DNA of 64,000 nt from Acidovorax sp. GW101-3H11 (GCF_001633105.1 NZ_LUKZ01000001.1:121268-185267); one strand, 5' to 3'; shown: positions 7,804 to 16,392, counted from the first letter of the stretch. Notes: generated from the letters alone by a model not told the origin. Numbers and translations are program-made.

Positions 7804-8446
7804 GCCATCCCAAAACACCAAGCCCACTGACTACCCCCAGGCAGTTCTTCAGCAAATTGCCTTGCTCGCGCAGAACATCGTGATTGCACGCAAGCGCCGC
7901 AAGGAAACGCAGGCCCAGTGGGCCCAGCGGCTTGGCGTGTCGCAGCCCACCATGGCGCGCATCGAGCGCGGCGACCCGTCTGTGTCCATGGCGTCGTATG
8001 TGATGTGCATGTGGCTCATCAACCAGGCCCAGGGGCTGGCCGATCTGATTGCGCCGCAGAACGACCTCGCATCGCTGGAGCAGGAGGTGGCGAGAGCCCG
8101 GCCCCGGCCCACTGCACGGGCTACGGCGCAGAAAGGCGCAAACACGGCAGCCAGCAACACCAGGCCTGCTGCCTTGTCACCCTTTGCAAACGCCCATGTG
8201 CCTACGCTCTCTGGGGCCGCACACCTTGCGAGAGAGGTAGAGGGCTCCTTTATCGGAACAGATTCTTCGGACGCAACAAAAAAGACAACTCAGAAGGCGA
8301 TTGAGAAGGCAGCTGGGGTGGACCACGAGAAACAGATCAAGCAATCCCTGCAAGTCGCAGGGCTCGGCGCCCCCGAGCGCCAGCCCAACAGCACGGCAGC
8401 AGGCCTGGCCGCACTGATCGCGGGTCAAAAGAAAGCGCGGCCATGA
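7802..8446 (+). CDS. hipB: HipB-like antitoxin/repressor with long C-terminal tail
   Basis: Antitoxin and autorepressor of the HipA kinase. Residues about 28-75 form a Cro/C1-type helix-turn-helix (RRKETQAQWAQRLGVSQPTMARIERG), as in HipB. The remaining 130 residues are unusual: E. coli HipB is 88 residues, whereas this protein is 214, with an Ala/Thr/Pro-rich, probably disordered tail containing a more AT-rich patch (about 8220-8340). HipB uses its flexible C-terminus to contact HipA and to be degraded, so the tail may extend that role; this is inference. The ATG at 7802 lies at the edge of operator pair 2 and has no ribosome site, so the message may be nearly leaderless. The last four bases overlap the hipA start. 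Confidence 0.82.
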   Translation: MPSQNTKPTDYPQAVLQQIALLAQNIVIARKRRKETQAQWAQRLGVSQPTMARIERGDPSVSMASYVMCMWLINQAQGLADLIAPQNDLASLEQEVARARPRPTARATAQKGANTAASNTRPAALSPFANAHVPTLSGAAHLAREVEGSFIGTDSSDATKKTTQKAIEKAAGVDHEKQIKQSLQVAGLGAPERQPNSTAAGLAALIAGQKKARP

Positions 8447-9732
8447 GTCAACAACCCGACGCGCAGCAGGTCACGCTACGCTCCTACGTGCCGCAAGACA
8501 CGCTCTATGTCTGGACCCTGGTCAACCCCGCCCAGCCCGTTCTGACCGGGGTAGTGGGCCTATCGCAGTTGGTGCCCAACTGCGCCACCTTCAGCTACGC
8601 AGCAGACTGGTGGCAGTTTGCGCTGAGCGAAGACCTGCCCCTGATCGCAAGCCAGATGTTCAGCGCAGGCCACAAAGACAGCGCGCCCGGCGCCATCGAT
8701 GATGCGCGGCCAGACCGTTGGGGCGAGCGCATCATTCGCCACATCGACCGCCCTGCACGCCTGTCGATTCTGGAGATGCTGCTGTTCGCTGGCGACGACC
8801 GCTTTGGCGCGCTGGGCATCTCCACATCGGCCGAGCACTACATCCCGCGCCGCATCGGGCCCTATCCGCAGCTGCGCGATCTGGAGGCCATGGTGCGGGC
8901 GGTGGAAGACGTGCAGGAGCAAGCCCCTGTCACGCCCGAAATCCAGCGGCTGGTGCAGCCGGGCGTGACGTTGGGCGGGGCCCGGCCCAAGGCGCTGCTG
9001 CAAACCGACAGCGGGCCCTGCGTCATCAAGTTCAGCGAGCTGGATGACACCGTGGATACGCCTCTCATCGAACACGCCACCATGACGCTGGCGGCCCGGG
9101 CAGGCATCCGCGTTGCCACGACGGGCGTATTGCCAATTCCATCGCGGCTAAGCCGCGGACCACAGCGCCATGCGCTGACGATTGAGCGGTTTGACCGCGT
9201 TCAGACCGACCACCTCAGCCTGCGCGTGCACTGCATCTCTGCCAAGACGGCGCTGGCTGCCGCAGGCCTCGCAGAAAGCTACGGCGCACTGGCCACCGTG
9301 CTGCTGCGCCAGGCGCACCCCGACCGGCAAAAAGCACTGCGCGAGGAGCTGTTTCGGCGCATGGTGTTCAACATCCTGATGGACAACACCGACGACCACG
9401 AGCGCAACCACTGCCTGCGCCTGGGTTTTGACGGCTACTACGACCTGGCCCCAGCATTCGACGTGGTGCCCACGCTGCAAAACATGGGCTACCAGGCCAT
9501 GGTGGTGGGCCGGCACGGCGCGCAATCCACGCTGGACAACGCGCTGACCGAGCTGAGCGAATTCGGCATCACGCGGGCTCGGGCTATCGCGCTGATTCAG
9601 GAGGTTGCTCAGGCGGTCGAGCAATGGCCTCGGCATTTCCTGCAGCACGGCGTCTGCGTGGCTGACATGGAGCAGTTGGCGGCCAGCATCGACCGCGATG
9701 CACTCCGGCGGCAGCGCCAGGCGTTCTGCTGA
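8443..9732 (+). CDS. hipA: HipA-family serine/threonine kinase toxin
   Basis: Toxin kinase of a type II toxin-antitoxin system; E. coli HipA phosphorylates GltX and induces growth arrest and persistence. The 429-residue protein carries the full kinase set: a P-loop-like GGARPK (178-183), an ATP-contacting lysine in VIKF (196), the catalytic-loop motif NTDDHERNH (315-323, catalytic Asp about 317) and the metal-binding LAPAFDVV (Asp 340). Length matches the E. coli enzyme (440). All key residues are present, so it should be active. It overlaps hipB by four bases and is transcribed from the same operator-rich promoter. The next gene is convergent (30 bp away). Its cellular target is not deducible; HipA relatives differ in which tRNA synthetase or other protein they modify. 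Confidence 0.92.
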   Translation: MSQQPDAQQVTLRSYVPQDTLYVWTLVNPAQPVLTGVVGLSQLVPNCATFSYAADWWQFALSEDLPLIASQMFSAGHKDSAPGAIDDARPDRWGERIIRHIDRPARLSILEMLLFAGDDRFGALGISTSAEHYIPRRIGPYPQLRDLEAMVRAVEDVQEQAPVTPEIQRLVQPGVTLGGARPKALLQTDSGPCVIKFSELDDTVDTPLIEHATMTLAARAGIRVATTGVLPIPSRLSRGPQRHALTIERFDRVQTDHLSLRVHCISAKTALAAAGLAESYGALATVLLRQAHPDRQKALREELFRRMVFNILMDNTDDHERNHCLRLGFDGYYDLAPAFDVVPTLQNMGYQAMVVGRHGAQSTLDNALTELSEFGITRARAIALIQEVAQAVEQWPRHFLQHGVCVADMEQLAASIDRDALRRQRQAFC

Positions 9733-9762
9733 GCCCACCGCTGCCGCCAGCTTCAACACTTT

Positions 9763-10656
9763 TCAGCGCCCTTCCACCCCCAGCCTTTCCACCACAAACT
9801 CCACAAACCGCGCCAGCTTGGGCAGCTGCCGCCGGTCGGGCGCATAGACCAGCTGCACAGGGCGCGGCACGGGCAGACAGGACTGCATCACCGGCACCAG
9901 CGCGCCGCTGGCCAGGTCGTCGGCCAAGAGCACCTCGGGCTGCATGATGAGCCCCAGGCCGCGCAGCGCCGCCTGGCGCAGGCCATCACCCTGGTTGCAA
10001 ACAAAGCGCGCGTTTTCGGGCCAGAAGAATTCCTCGTTGCCGTCGCGCAGCGTCCATTCCACGCGGCGCTGCCACACCGAGTGGCTCAGGCACTGGTGGC
10101 GGGCCAGGTCGGCCGCGCGCTCGGGCGTACCGTGGCGCTGCAGGTAGGCGGATGCTGCGGCAATCACCATGCGGTAGGGGCGCAGCGGGCGCGCCACCAG
10201 GCCCTCGTTCACCACCTGGCCAATCCGCACGGCCAGGTCAAATCCTTCGCCCGCCAGGTCCACCACGCTGTCGGTCAGTTGCAGGTCCACACGCACCTGG
10301 TCGTGGCGCTGCAGAAAGTCGGCCACCAGTGGCGCGATGACGTGGTTGCCCAGCGTGAAGGGTGCGCTCACGCGCAGCAGGCCCTGCGGCACGGCGCGGC
10401 TGCGTTCCACGGCGGACTCGGCCCAGCGCACCTGCTCCAGCACGCGTTTGCTGTCTTCGTAGAACGCGGCGCCCACCTCGGTCAAGCTGTTCTGCCGCGT
10501 GCTGCGCTGAAACAGGCGCGCGCCCAGGTGGACCTCCAGCTGCTGGATGTGCTTGCCCACCATCACGGCGGATATCTGCAACTGGCGCGCGGCGGCGGCA
10601 AAGCTGCCGGCCTCCACCACGGCCACCATGACTTCCATGTTGCGCAGCTTGTCCAT
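9763..10656 (-). CDS. LysR-family transcriptional regulator
   Basis: A 297-residue LysR regulator. The N-terminal winged helix-turn-helix is clear (residues 1-60: GSFAAAARQLQISAVMVGKHIQQLE), followed by the effector-binding domain with two alpha/beta subdomains (about 90-290). The start is supported by AGGAGCC directly before the ATG. It is divergently arranged with a short-chain dehydrogenase gene (10787), the usual layout for a LysR protein controlling its neighbour, and close relatives of this pair act on small aromatic or quinone-type inducers. The 130-bp gap holds a short inverted repeat (GATTC-N6-GAATC) near 10725-10740 but no textbook T-N11-A box that I can identify with confidence. 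Effector unknown. Confidence 0.9.
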   Translation of the reverse strand: MDKLRNMEVMVAVVEAGSFAAAARQLQISAVMVGKHIQQLEVHLGARLFQRSTRQNSLTEVGAAFYEDSKRVLEQVRWAESAVERSRAVPQGLLRVSAPFTLGNHVIAPLVADFLQRHDQVRVDLQLTDSVVDLAGEGFDLAVRIGQVVNEGLVARPLRPYRMVIAAASAYLQRHGTPERAADLARHQCLSHSVWQRRVEWTLRDGNEEFFWPENARFVCNQGDGLRQAALRGLGLIMQPEVLLADDLASGALVPVMQSCLPVPRPVQLVYAPDRRQLPKLARFVEFVVERLGVEGR

Positions 10657-10786
10657 GGCTCCTGGATATTCCTAATCAATAGTTAGCACAAGCATAACTT
10701 GCACGTACTTTATGCACTGATTGATTCGCAAAAGAATCGGATTGTCAGTTCCTCATCAACCCTTTTTGACACCCAAGGAAAACACC

Positions 10787-11392
10787 ATGTCCAAGATTCT
10801 TCTCATCGGCGCCAGCGGCACCATCGGCCAGGCCGTGCAGGCCAACCTGGGCGCACGCCACGACGTGATCACCGTGGGCCGCAGCAGCGGCATGCACCAG
10901 GCCGACCTGGCCCAGCCCGCCTCGCTGGCAGCACTGTTCGCCGCCGTGGGCAAGGTCGATGCCATCGTGAGCACGGCGGGCAATGTGCACTTTGGCCCGT
11001 TGGCCGAAATGACCGCAGAGCAGTTTCACATCGGCCTGCAGGACAAGCTGCTGGGCCAGGTGCAGCTGGCACTGCTCGGCCAGCGCTACTTGAACGACGG
11101 CGGCTCCATCACGCTGATCAGCGGCATCCTGGGCACCGAGCCCATCCGCAACGGTGCCAGCGCCACGGCGGTGAACGCGGCCATCGAAGGTTTTGTGGCC
11201 GCCGCCGCCATCGAACTGCCGCGCGGCCTGCGCATCAACGCCATCAGCCCCACGGTACTGACCGAATCCATGGGCACCTATGGTCCGTTCTTCCCCGGCT
11301 TTGAACCGGTGCCCGCAGAGCGCGCGGCCCTGGCCTACCAGCGCAGTGTGGAAGGGGCGCAGACGGGGCGCGTGTACCGCGTGCATCCCTAA
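10787..11392 (+). CDS. Short-chain dehydrogenase/reductase, atypical (no YxxxK)
   Basis: A 201-residue NAD(P)-binding SDR-fold protein. The cofactor motif GASGTIG (residues 8-14) and the STAGN strand (about 65-69) are present, as is SGILG where the catalytic Ser normally lies. The usual Tyr-x-x-x-Lys is replaced by a segment reading SATAVNAAIEGF, so this belongs to the short SDR group in which Asn/Ala replace the Tyr/Lys pair. The start is chosen at 10787 because AAGGAA precedes it by six bases; the open frame extends upstream without a ribosome site. It is divergent from the LysR gene, which probably regulates it. The product may be an oxidoreductase with a different catalytic scheme or a sensor-like protein; substrate unknown. 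Confidence 0.83.
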   Translation: MSKILLIGASGTIGQAVQANLGARHDVITVGRSSGMHQADLAQPASLAALFAAVGKVDAIVSTAGNVHFGPLAEMTAEQFHIGLQDKLLGQVQLALLGQRYLNDGGSITLISGILGTEPIRNGASATAVNAAIEGFVAAAAIELPRGLRINAISPTVLTESMGTYGPFFPGFEPVPAERAALAYQRSVEGAQTGRVYRVHP

Positions 11393-11420
11393 ATGCTTCT
11401 ATTTTTATAGCAATAAACCC
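11391..11420. repeat. Short fragment of the 'tatagca' dispersed repeat
   Basis: The segment directly after the SDR stop reads 'atttttatagcaataaa', matching the 3' block of the longer copies at 32761 and 46480. It lies between two convergent genes, where it may serve as transcript end. Confidence 0.4.
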
Positions 11421-11494
11421 ATAACAGTAGCGCTGTAGGCTGCATTTTTAATCAAATTTCTGGAGCAACCGGGCCAAGGATCTGCCCGCCGGGC

Positions 11495-12994
11495 CTATGG
11501 CACACCGGCCGCCAGTTGCCCCAGCTGGCGCACGGCCTGCTCCAGTTCGCGCGTCCAGGGGCGGGCAATGTTCAGGCGCAGGTAGCTGGCGTACTTGGCG
11601 CTGGTGGAAAACAGTGCCCCGGGGGTGAAGGCCATGCCCTGCGCCACCGCGCGTTGCAGCAAGGCCAGTGAATCCACGGGCTCGGGCAGCTGCAGCCACA
11701 GCCACCATCCCCCGGCGGGGCTGTGCACCCGCGTGCCTGCCGGAAAGTGCTTGCGCACGGCCTCGGCCGCGCGCGGCGTGGTCTGTGCCAGTCGCTCGCG
11801 CAAGCGGCGCAGGTGGGGCTGCAAACCGCCAGAGCGCATGAACTCGGCCATCACCGCCTGCTCCAGCCACGGCGCCGCGAGCGAGGTGCTGAGCTTGAGC
11901 GACTCCATGCGCGCATGCCAGCGCCCGCCCGATGTCCAGCCCAGGCGGAACGCGGGCGCCAGGCTCTTGCTGCTGCTGCCGCAGTAAATCACGCGGCCAT
12001 GGCGGTCCCAGGCTTTCACGGGCTGGGGGCGGTGCGGCGTGTGCGAGAGGTCGCCAAACACGTCGTCCTCGATCAACGCCAGGTCGTGCTGCTCTACCAG
12101 GCGCAGCAAACGGCGCTTGTTGCGGTCGGGCATCACATGGCCGAGCGGGTTCTGAAAGTTGGGCATGGCAACCACGGCGCGCACGCCGCTCTGGTGCTCC
12201 AGCGCGTACTCCAGCGCCTCCAGGCTCATGCCTTCGCCCGGCGTGCAGGGCAGCTCGATGGCGCGCAGGCCCAGGTTGCCCAGCATCTGCAGCAGGCCAA
12301 AGTACACGGGCGACTCCACCACCACCGCATCGCCCGGCCGGGTGACGGCGCGCAGCGCCACGTTCAGGGCCTCGGTGCTGCCGTTGGTCACCAGCAGTTC
12401 GTCAGGCTGCAGATCCAGCCCGTAGGTCGCCATCCAGCCCGCCAGCTCGGTGCGCAGCGCGGGCAGGCCGCTGCCGGTGGGGTAGGTGCCCAGCATCTCG
12501 GGCTGGCTGCGCAGCAGGCGCTGGGCGATGCGGGCCAGGGCTTCGGTGGGGTACCAGGCGGGCGCTGCGTTGGCCAGGTGCAGCCCCCACTGCAGAGGCT
12601 GTTGTGTGGTCAGCGCATACAGCTGGGTCATGCGGTGCTCCAGCGACACCAGTCGGTCGAACTCCACGGGCGGCGGCACCGCAGGCCGCGCGCGGGCCTG
12701 CAGGCCTGGCCCGCCGGAGGGGTCTGCGCCGTCCTTCGCACCTGGCGCAGCGCGAACCGGAGCGGGCTCTGCGACATACATGCCGGATTTGTGCCTCGCC
12801 TGCACCACGCCCAGCGCCTCCAGGTGGCGGTAGCAGCGCACCACGGTGGCCACGCTCACGCCCTGCGCGGCGGCCAGCGCGCGCACCGAAGGCAGGCGCT
12901 CGCCCGGTGCGTAGCGTTTCAGGGTGATGTCGCGGCGCACTTGCTGCGCAAGCTGCAGGTAACTGTGCTGCAGTACAGATGTCGATGGGGCCAT
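11495..12994 (-). CDS. MocR-type regulator: GntR wHTH fused to PLP aminotransferase
   Basis: A 499-residue transcription factor of the MocR/GabR/PdxR subfamily. Residues about 10-75 form the GntR winged helix (LPSVRALAAAQGVSVATVVRCYRHLE), joined by a Pro/Ala-rich linker (about 76-112) to a class I aminotransferase fold. The PLP lysine sits in SSSKSLAP (Lys 343), with PNFQNPLG (about 278-285) and the IEDDVFGD aspartate (about 309-316) also conserved, so cofactor binding is expected. Start at 12994 is chosen because the wHTH begins there; the open frame extends further upstream as a false extension. It is divergent from the benE-type transporter (66 bp apart), and a 9-bp inverted repeat covers its start. 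It probably regulates that transporter, itself, or both. Confidence 0.88.
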   Translation of the reverse strand: MAPSTSVLQHSYLQLAQQVRRDITLKRYAPGERLPSVRALAAAQGVSVATVVRCYRHLEALGVVQARHKSGMYVAEPAPVRAAPGAKDGADPSGGPGLQARARPAVPPPVEFDRLVSLEHRMTQLYALTTQQPLQWGLHLANAAPAWYPTEALARIAQRLLRSQPEMLGTYPTGSGLPALRTELAGWMATYGLDLQPDELLVTNGSTEALNVALRAVTRPGDAVVVESPVYFGLLQMLGNLGLRAIELPCTPGEGMSLEALEYALEHQSGVRAVVAMPNFQNPLGHVMPDRNKRRLLRLVEQHDLALIEDDVFGDLSHTPHRPQPVKAWDRHGRVIYCGSSSKSLAPAFRLGWTSGGRWHARMESLKLSTSLAAPWLEQAVMAEFMRSGGLQPHLRRLRERLAQTTPRAAEAVRKHFPAGTRVHSPAGGWWLWLQLPEPVDSLALLQRAVAQGMAFTPGALFSTSAKYASYLRLNIARPWTRELEQAVRQLGQLAAGVP

Positions 12995-13000
12995 CTGTAC
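12973..13000. promoter_or_regulatory. Inverted-repeat operator at the MocR start
   Basis: Perfect 9-bp inverted repeat GTACAGATG (12973-12981) / CATCTGTAC (12992-13000) with a 10-base spacer. The right arm contains the MocR start codon. The CTGTAC core resembles sites of other GntR/MocR proteins, so an autoregulatory operator is likely. Confidence 0.55.
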
Positions 13001-13060
13001 AGCATAAACCCCGGGCAGACTGTGCCCGCCCAGCGGGTGGCCTGCGGGCACCATGGCGGC

Positions 13061-14380
13061 ATGACAACGCCCCAGCCCTACCCCACCCGCACAGCGTCGG
13101 CCACTGCGCCCGCTGCCCCGCGTGCTGCCAGCACCGCACCCGCCATCGCGCCGCCAGCGCGGCACGATGAAACGACTCGCACCCGCTGGATGGCCACGGC
13201 CCACGACCTGTTTCCCGCCGTGGTGGCGGGCCTGGTGGCTGTGCTGATCTCGTACGCGGGCCCCTTGCTGCTGGTGCTGCAGGCCGCACAGGCCGGGCAC
13301 CTGACAGCGGCGCAGGTCACATCCTGGGTCTGGGCCATCTCCATGGGCGCCGGGGTGTGTGGTGTGTGGATGAGCTGGCGCCAGCGCGTGCCCGTGGTCT
13401 GCGCCTGGAACACGCCCGGCGCGGCGCTGCTGGCCAGCGCCCTGGTGGCCCTACCCTACAGCCAGGTGGTGGGCGCCTACCTGCTGGCGGCAGCGGCCTT
13501 GCTGCTGGTCGGGTGGACGGGGGTTTTTGACCGGCTGATGGCGCACATCCCCCGCAGCCTGTGCGCTGCCATGCTGGCGGGCATTCTGCTGCGGTTTGGC
13601 GTGGACGCGTTTGGTGCCGCCCGCAGCACGGTGGAGGGCGCGCCCTGGCTGGTGGGGGCCATGTTTGCGGGCTACCTGCTGTTCAAACAGCGCTCGGCGC
13701 GTTATGCGATTGCCCTCACCTTGCTGCTGGGTGTGGCGCTGTGGCAGGGGCTGGGCTGGGGGCAGGCAGCGGTACCGGCCGCCAACACCTCCACCTCCGC
13801 CTGGGGGCTGGCGTTGCCGGTGTGGACCGCGCCAGAATTTTCGTGGACCGCCCTCCTGAGCACCGCCGTGCCGCTGGCGCTGCTGTGCCTCACCGGCCAG
13901 CAGGTGCCTGGCGTGGCCGTGCTGCGCGCTTCGGGCTACACCGCCCACAACAACCAGCTCATCGCAGGCACGGGGCTGGCCAGCCTGCTGCTGGCACCGT
14001 TCGGGGCCCACGGCATCAACCTGGCGGCCATCACGGCCGCCATCTGCACCGGCGAAGAAGCCCACCCGCTGCCCGAAAAGCGCTGGGTGGCCGGCGTGGC
14101 CTGCGGGGCGTTCTATCTGCTGCTGGGTAGCTTTGCAGGCGCCATCACCTACGCGTTTGCGCAGTTGCCCGCAGCTCTGGTGAGCACCGTGGCTGGCCTG
14201 GCGCTGCTGGGCGCGATCCAGAACGGCTTGATCGGCGCCTTGGCAGAACCCAGCGAACGCGAGGCCGCGCTGGTCACCTTTGTGGTCACTGCCTCCAATG
14301 TGAGCCTGCTGGGGCTGGGCTCGGCCTGCTGGGGGCTGGCGTTGGGGCTGCTGACCTGGTGGACCCTGGGGCGGCGCTGA
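13061..14380 (+). CDS. benE: BenE-family benzoate/H+ symporter
   Basis: A 439-residue inner-membrane transporter of the BenE family, which imports benzoate with protons. After a 43-residue Ala/Pro/Thr-rich cytoplasmic leader, about eleven to twelve hydrophobic helices run from residue 50 to the end. Family motifs include VCAWNTPGAALLA (about 112-124), GHxxxQPxxG-equivalent PFGAHGINLAAITAAICTG (about 310-328) and EEAHP. The ATG at 13061 is the first in-frame start after the divergent MocR gene; the next in-frame ATG (13190) sits directly before helix 1 and would remove the leader, so the true start is uncertain. Context: the MocR regulator upstream and a beta-ketoadipate operon 2 kb downstream make aromatic-acid uptake plausible, though no benzoate dioxygenase genes are present in the window. 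Confidence 0.86.
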   Translation: MTTPQPYPTRTASATAPAAPRAASTAPAIAPPARHDETTRTRWMATAHDLFPAVVAGLVAVLISYAGPLLLVLQAAQAGHLTAAQVTSWVWAISMGAGVCGVWMSWRQRVPVVCAWNTPGAALLASALVALPYSQVVGAYLLAAAALLLVGWTGVFDRLMAHIPRSLCAAMLAGILLRFGVDAFGAARSTVEGAPWLVGAMFAGYLLFKQRSARYAIALTLLLGVALWQGLGWGQAAVPAANTSTSAWGLALPVWTAPEFSWTALLSTAVPLALLCLTGQQVPGVAVLRASGYTAHNNQLIAGTGLASLLLAPFGAHGINLAAITAAICTGEEAHPLPEKRWVAGVACGAFYLLLGSFAGAITYAFAQLPAALVSTVAGLALLGAIQNGLIGALAEPSEREAALVTFVVTASNVSLLGLGSACWGLALGLLTWWTLGRR

Positions 14381-14430
14381 ACGGCCACGCTGATAGCGCC
14401 ACGTTGTAACTGGCGCGGCCAAAGCCAGGG

Positions 14431-14466
14431 CCCCCCGCGCTGGGGGCGTCCCCCTTTCAGGGGGAA
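14431..14466. terminator. C/G-run double hairpin between convergent genes
   Basis: Two hairpins, CCCCCC...GGGGG (14431-14446) and TCCCCC-TTTCA-GGGGGA (14449-14465), lie between the convergent benE and Bug genes. Hairpins of this composition recur in Comamonadaceae intergenic DNA. No T-tract is present, so termination may be Rho-assisted or the element a repeat. Confidence 0.45.
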
Positions 14467-14487
14467 GGCGCGCAGCGACTCAGGGGG

Positions 14488-15495
14488 TCAGTCCAAACTT
14501 GCACCCGACTCCTTGACGACCTTGCCCCACTTGACGGACTCGGCCTGGATGAAGGCAGCAAACTGCTCGGGCGTTTCGCTGGTCGTCTCGGCGCCCTGCT
14601 CGTTGATCTTCTTCTTCACCTCGGCCTGGTTCAGCACCTTCACCAAGGCCGTGTTGAGCTTGGCCAGCACCGGCGCGGGCGTGCCGGTGGGCGCAAACAT
14701 GCCGAACCACGAGGTGGCTTCATAACCTGCCACGCCAGCTTCGGCGATGGTGGGCACGTTGGGCAGCTCGGGCGAACGCTTGGCGGTGGTCACGGCAATG
14801 GGCACCAGCTTGCCGCTGCGCACATGCTGGATGGCCGAGGGCATGTTGTCGAACATGATGCCGATCTGGTTGCCCAGCAGGTCGGTCACGGCCGGGGCGC
14901 TGCCCTTGTAGGGCACGTGCACCATGTCCACCTTGGCGAGGCTCTTGAACAGCTCGCCCGACAGGTGGATGGAGCTGCCGTTGCCCGACGAGCCGAAGTT
15001 GAGCTTGCCGGGGTTGGCCTTGGCATAGGCGATCAGCTCTTTCACCGTCTTGTAGGGCTGGGCGGGGTTGGCCACCAGCAGGTTGGGCACATTGGCCACG
15101 CGGGTCAGCGGCGCGAAGTCCTTGATGGGGTCGAAGGGCATCTTCTTGTACAGGCTGGCGTTGATGGCGTGGGTGCCCACCGTGCCCATGAACAGGGTGT
15201 AGCCATCTGCCGGGGCCTTGGCCGCCATGGCGCCGCCGATGTTGCCGCCCGCACCCGCGCGGTTGTCCACGATGACCGACTGGCCCAGCTCGGTGGTCAG
15301 CGCCTGTCCGATGATGCGGGCCAGGATGTCGGTGGTGCCGCCCGCGGCAAAGGGCACGACGATGGTGACGGGCTTGCTGGGATAGGCCTGGGCGAACGCA
15401 GCGCTGCTGGACATCAGCCCCGCGCCCAGCACGGCGGCAGAGGCGATGGCGCCGAGGGTAAAGCGGCGGCGTGCAGAGGTCTTGATCGGGTTCAT
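14488..15495 (-). CDS. Bug-family (TctC) periplasmic substrate-binding protein
   Basis: A 335-residue periplasmic binding protein of the Bug/TctC family, expanded in Burkholderiales. It has a Tat/Sec-like leader (RRRFTLGAIASAAVLGAGLM...AFAQA, residues 9-36) followed by the mature start YPSKPVTIVVPFAAGGTTDILAR, in which the PFxAGGxxD loop contacts the substrate carboxylate. The start at 15495 is set by AGGAGACAAG just upstream. It lies 153 bp after the SDR gene in the same direction as the pca operon, so it may be the distal gene of that unit or have its own promoter. Most Bug proteins are orphans without TctAB permeases, as here. The ligand is probably a carboxylate, perhaps aromatic or dicarboxylic given the neighbours; that is inference. 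Confidence 0.93.
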   Translation of the reverse strand: MNPIKTSARRRFTLGAIASAAVLGAGLMSSSAAFAQAYPSKPVTIVVPFAAGGTTDILARIIGQALTTELGQSVIVDNRAGAGGNIGGAMAAKAPADGYTLFMGTVGTHAINASLYKKMPFDPIKDFAPLTRVANVPNLLVANPAQPYKTVKELIAYAKANPGKLNFGSSGNGSSIHLSGELFKSLAKVDMVHVPYKGSAPAVTDLLGNQIGIMFDNMPSAIQHVRSGKLVPIAVTTAKRSPELPNVPTIAEAGVAGYEATSWFGMFAPTGTPAPVLAKLNTALVKVLNQAEVKKKINEQGAETTSETPEQFAAFIQAESVKWGKVVKESGASLD

Positions 15496-15648
15496 GAGGC
15501 TTGTCTCCTTCAGGATGGTGGTGAAAAAATTGCGGTGGCGCGCCGAAAACTGGCCGTGCCATGGCCTCAACCGGGCGCGGGCGCCTGGGCGAGAACATCG
15601 GTGGATGCCCCGGTCAAGGGGCGGCGAAAGAAGTCGTCAGATCAGGTG

Positions 15649-16392
15649 CTAGACCGGCGCCACTCCCAGCGTGGTGCCTCCGCACACGTACAGAACCTGC
15701 CCGGTCACGAAACCGTTGTCGGGCGAGAGGAAGAACAGCGCCGCGCGCGCCACGTCGTCGGGCGTGCCCATGCGGCCCACGGCGATGCTGTTCAGGATGC
15801 GCTGCGTCTGCGGCGCGCCGTCGGGGTTGCTCTGGCGGAACAGTTCGGTGGCGATGGGCCCGGGGCCAATCGCGTTGACGGTGATGCCGTCGCGCCCCAG
15901 CTCCATGGCCAGCGTGCGCGTCATGCCGATCATTCCGGCCTTGGTGGCCGAATACACGATGCGGTCGGCCTTGCCCAGCGCGGCGCGCGACGACATGTTC
16001 ACGATGCGGCCCTGGCCGCTGGCGCGCAGGCTGGGCAGGAACGCTTGCACCAGCAGCATGGGCGCGCGCAGGTGCAGGCCCACCACGTCATCCAGCTGCG
16101 CCGTGGTGGCGGTGTCGATGGTGCCGGGGCGCGTGGCGCCCGCGTTGTTCACCAGTGCGGTGACGTTGTGCTTGGCCGCGATCTCGGCCGCGCGTTCGCG
16201 GGTCGATGCCTCGTCGGTCAGGTCGCCCTGGTACGAGGTGAGTTGGGGGTGGCTCCAGCTGGGCCGCACGTAGTCCAGGTTGACCACGGCGTGGCCCTGG
16301 GTCAGCACGGCTTCGGCAATCGCGCGGCCGATGCCGTTGCTGGCACCCGTGATGACAGTGACCGGTGTGGGGTTGCGCTCAATCACGGTCAC
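15649..16392 (-). CDS. SDR-family NAD(P)-dependent oxidoreductase
   Basis: A 247-residue classical SDR. The nucleotide motif TGASNGIG (residues 15-22), NNAG (82-85) and the catalytic Ser134/135, Tyr147 and Lys151 (YSATK) are all present, and the C-terminal TGQVLYVCGG is typical of FabG-like enzymes. The likely start is a GTG at 16392 that overlaps the pcaF stop (GTGA), indicating translational coupling with the thiolase; an alternative GTG lies two codons later. Within a beta-ketoadipate operon an extra SDR is not required by the textbook pathway, so it may process a side-chain or a dihydrodiol-type aromatic precursor. Substrate unknown. Confidence 0.88.
   Translation of the reverse strand: MTVIERNPTPVTVITGASNGIGRAIAEAVLTQGHAVVNLDYVRPSWSHPQLTSYQGDLTDEASTRERAAEIAAKHNVTALVNNAGATRPGTIDTATTAQLDDVVGLHLRAPMLLVQAFLPSLRASGQGRIVNMSSRAALGKADRIVYSATKAGMIGMTRTLAMELGRDGITVNAIGPGPIATELFRQSNPDGAPQTQRILNSIAVGRMGTPDDVARAALFFLSPDNGFVTGQVLYVCGGTTLGVAPV

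Noticed and set aside
11723-13060. Long plus-strand reading frame upstream of benE
   Set aside because: It is antisense to the MocR gene, rich in His/Gln/Arg, and has no domain. The MocR frame on the other strand is clearly real.
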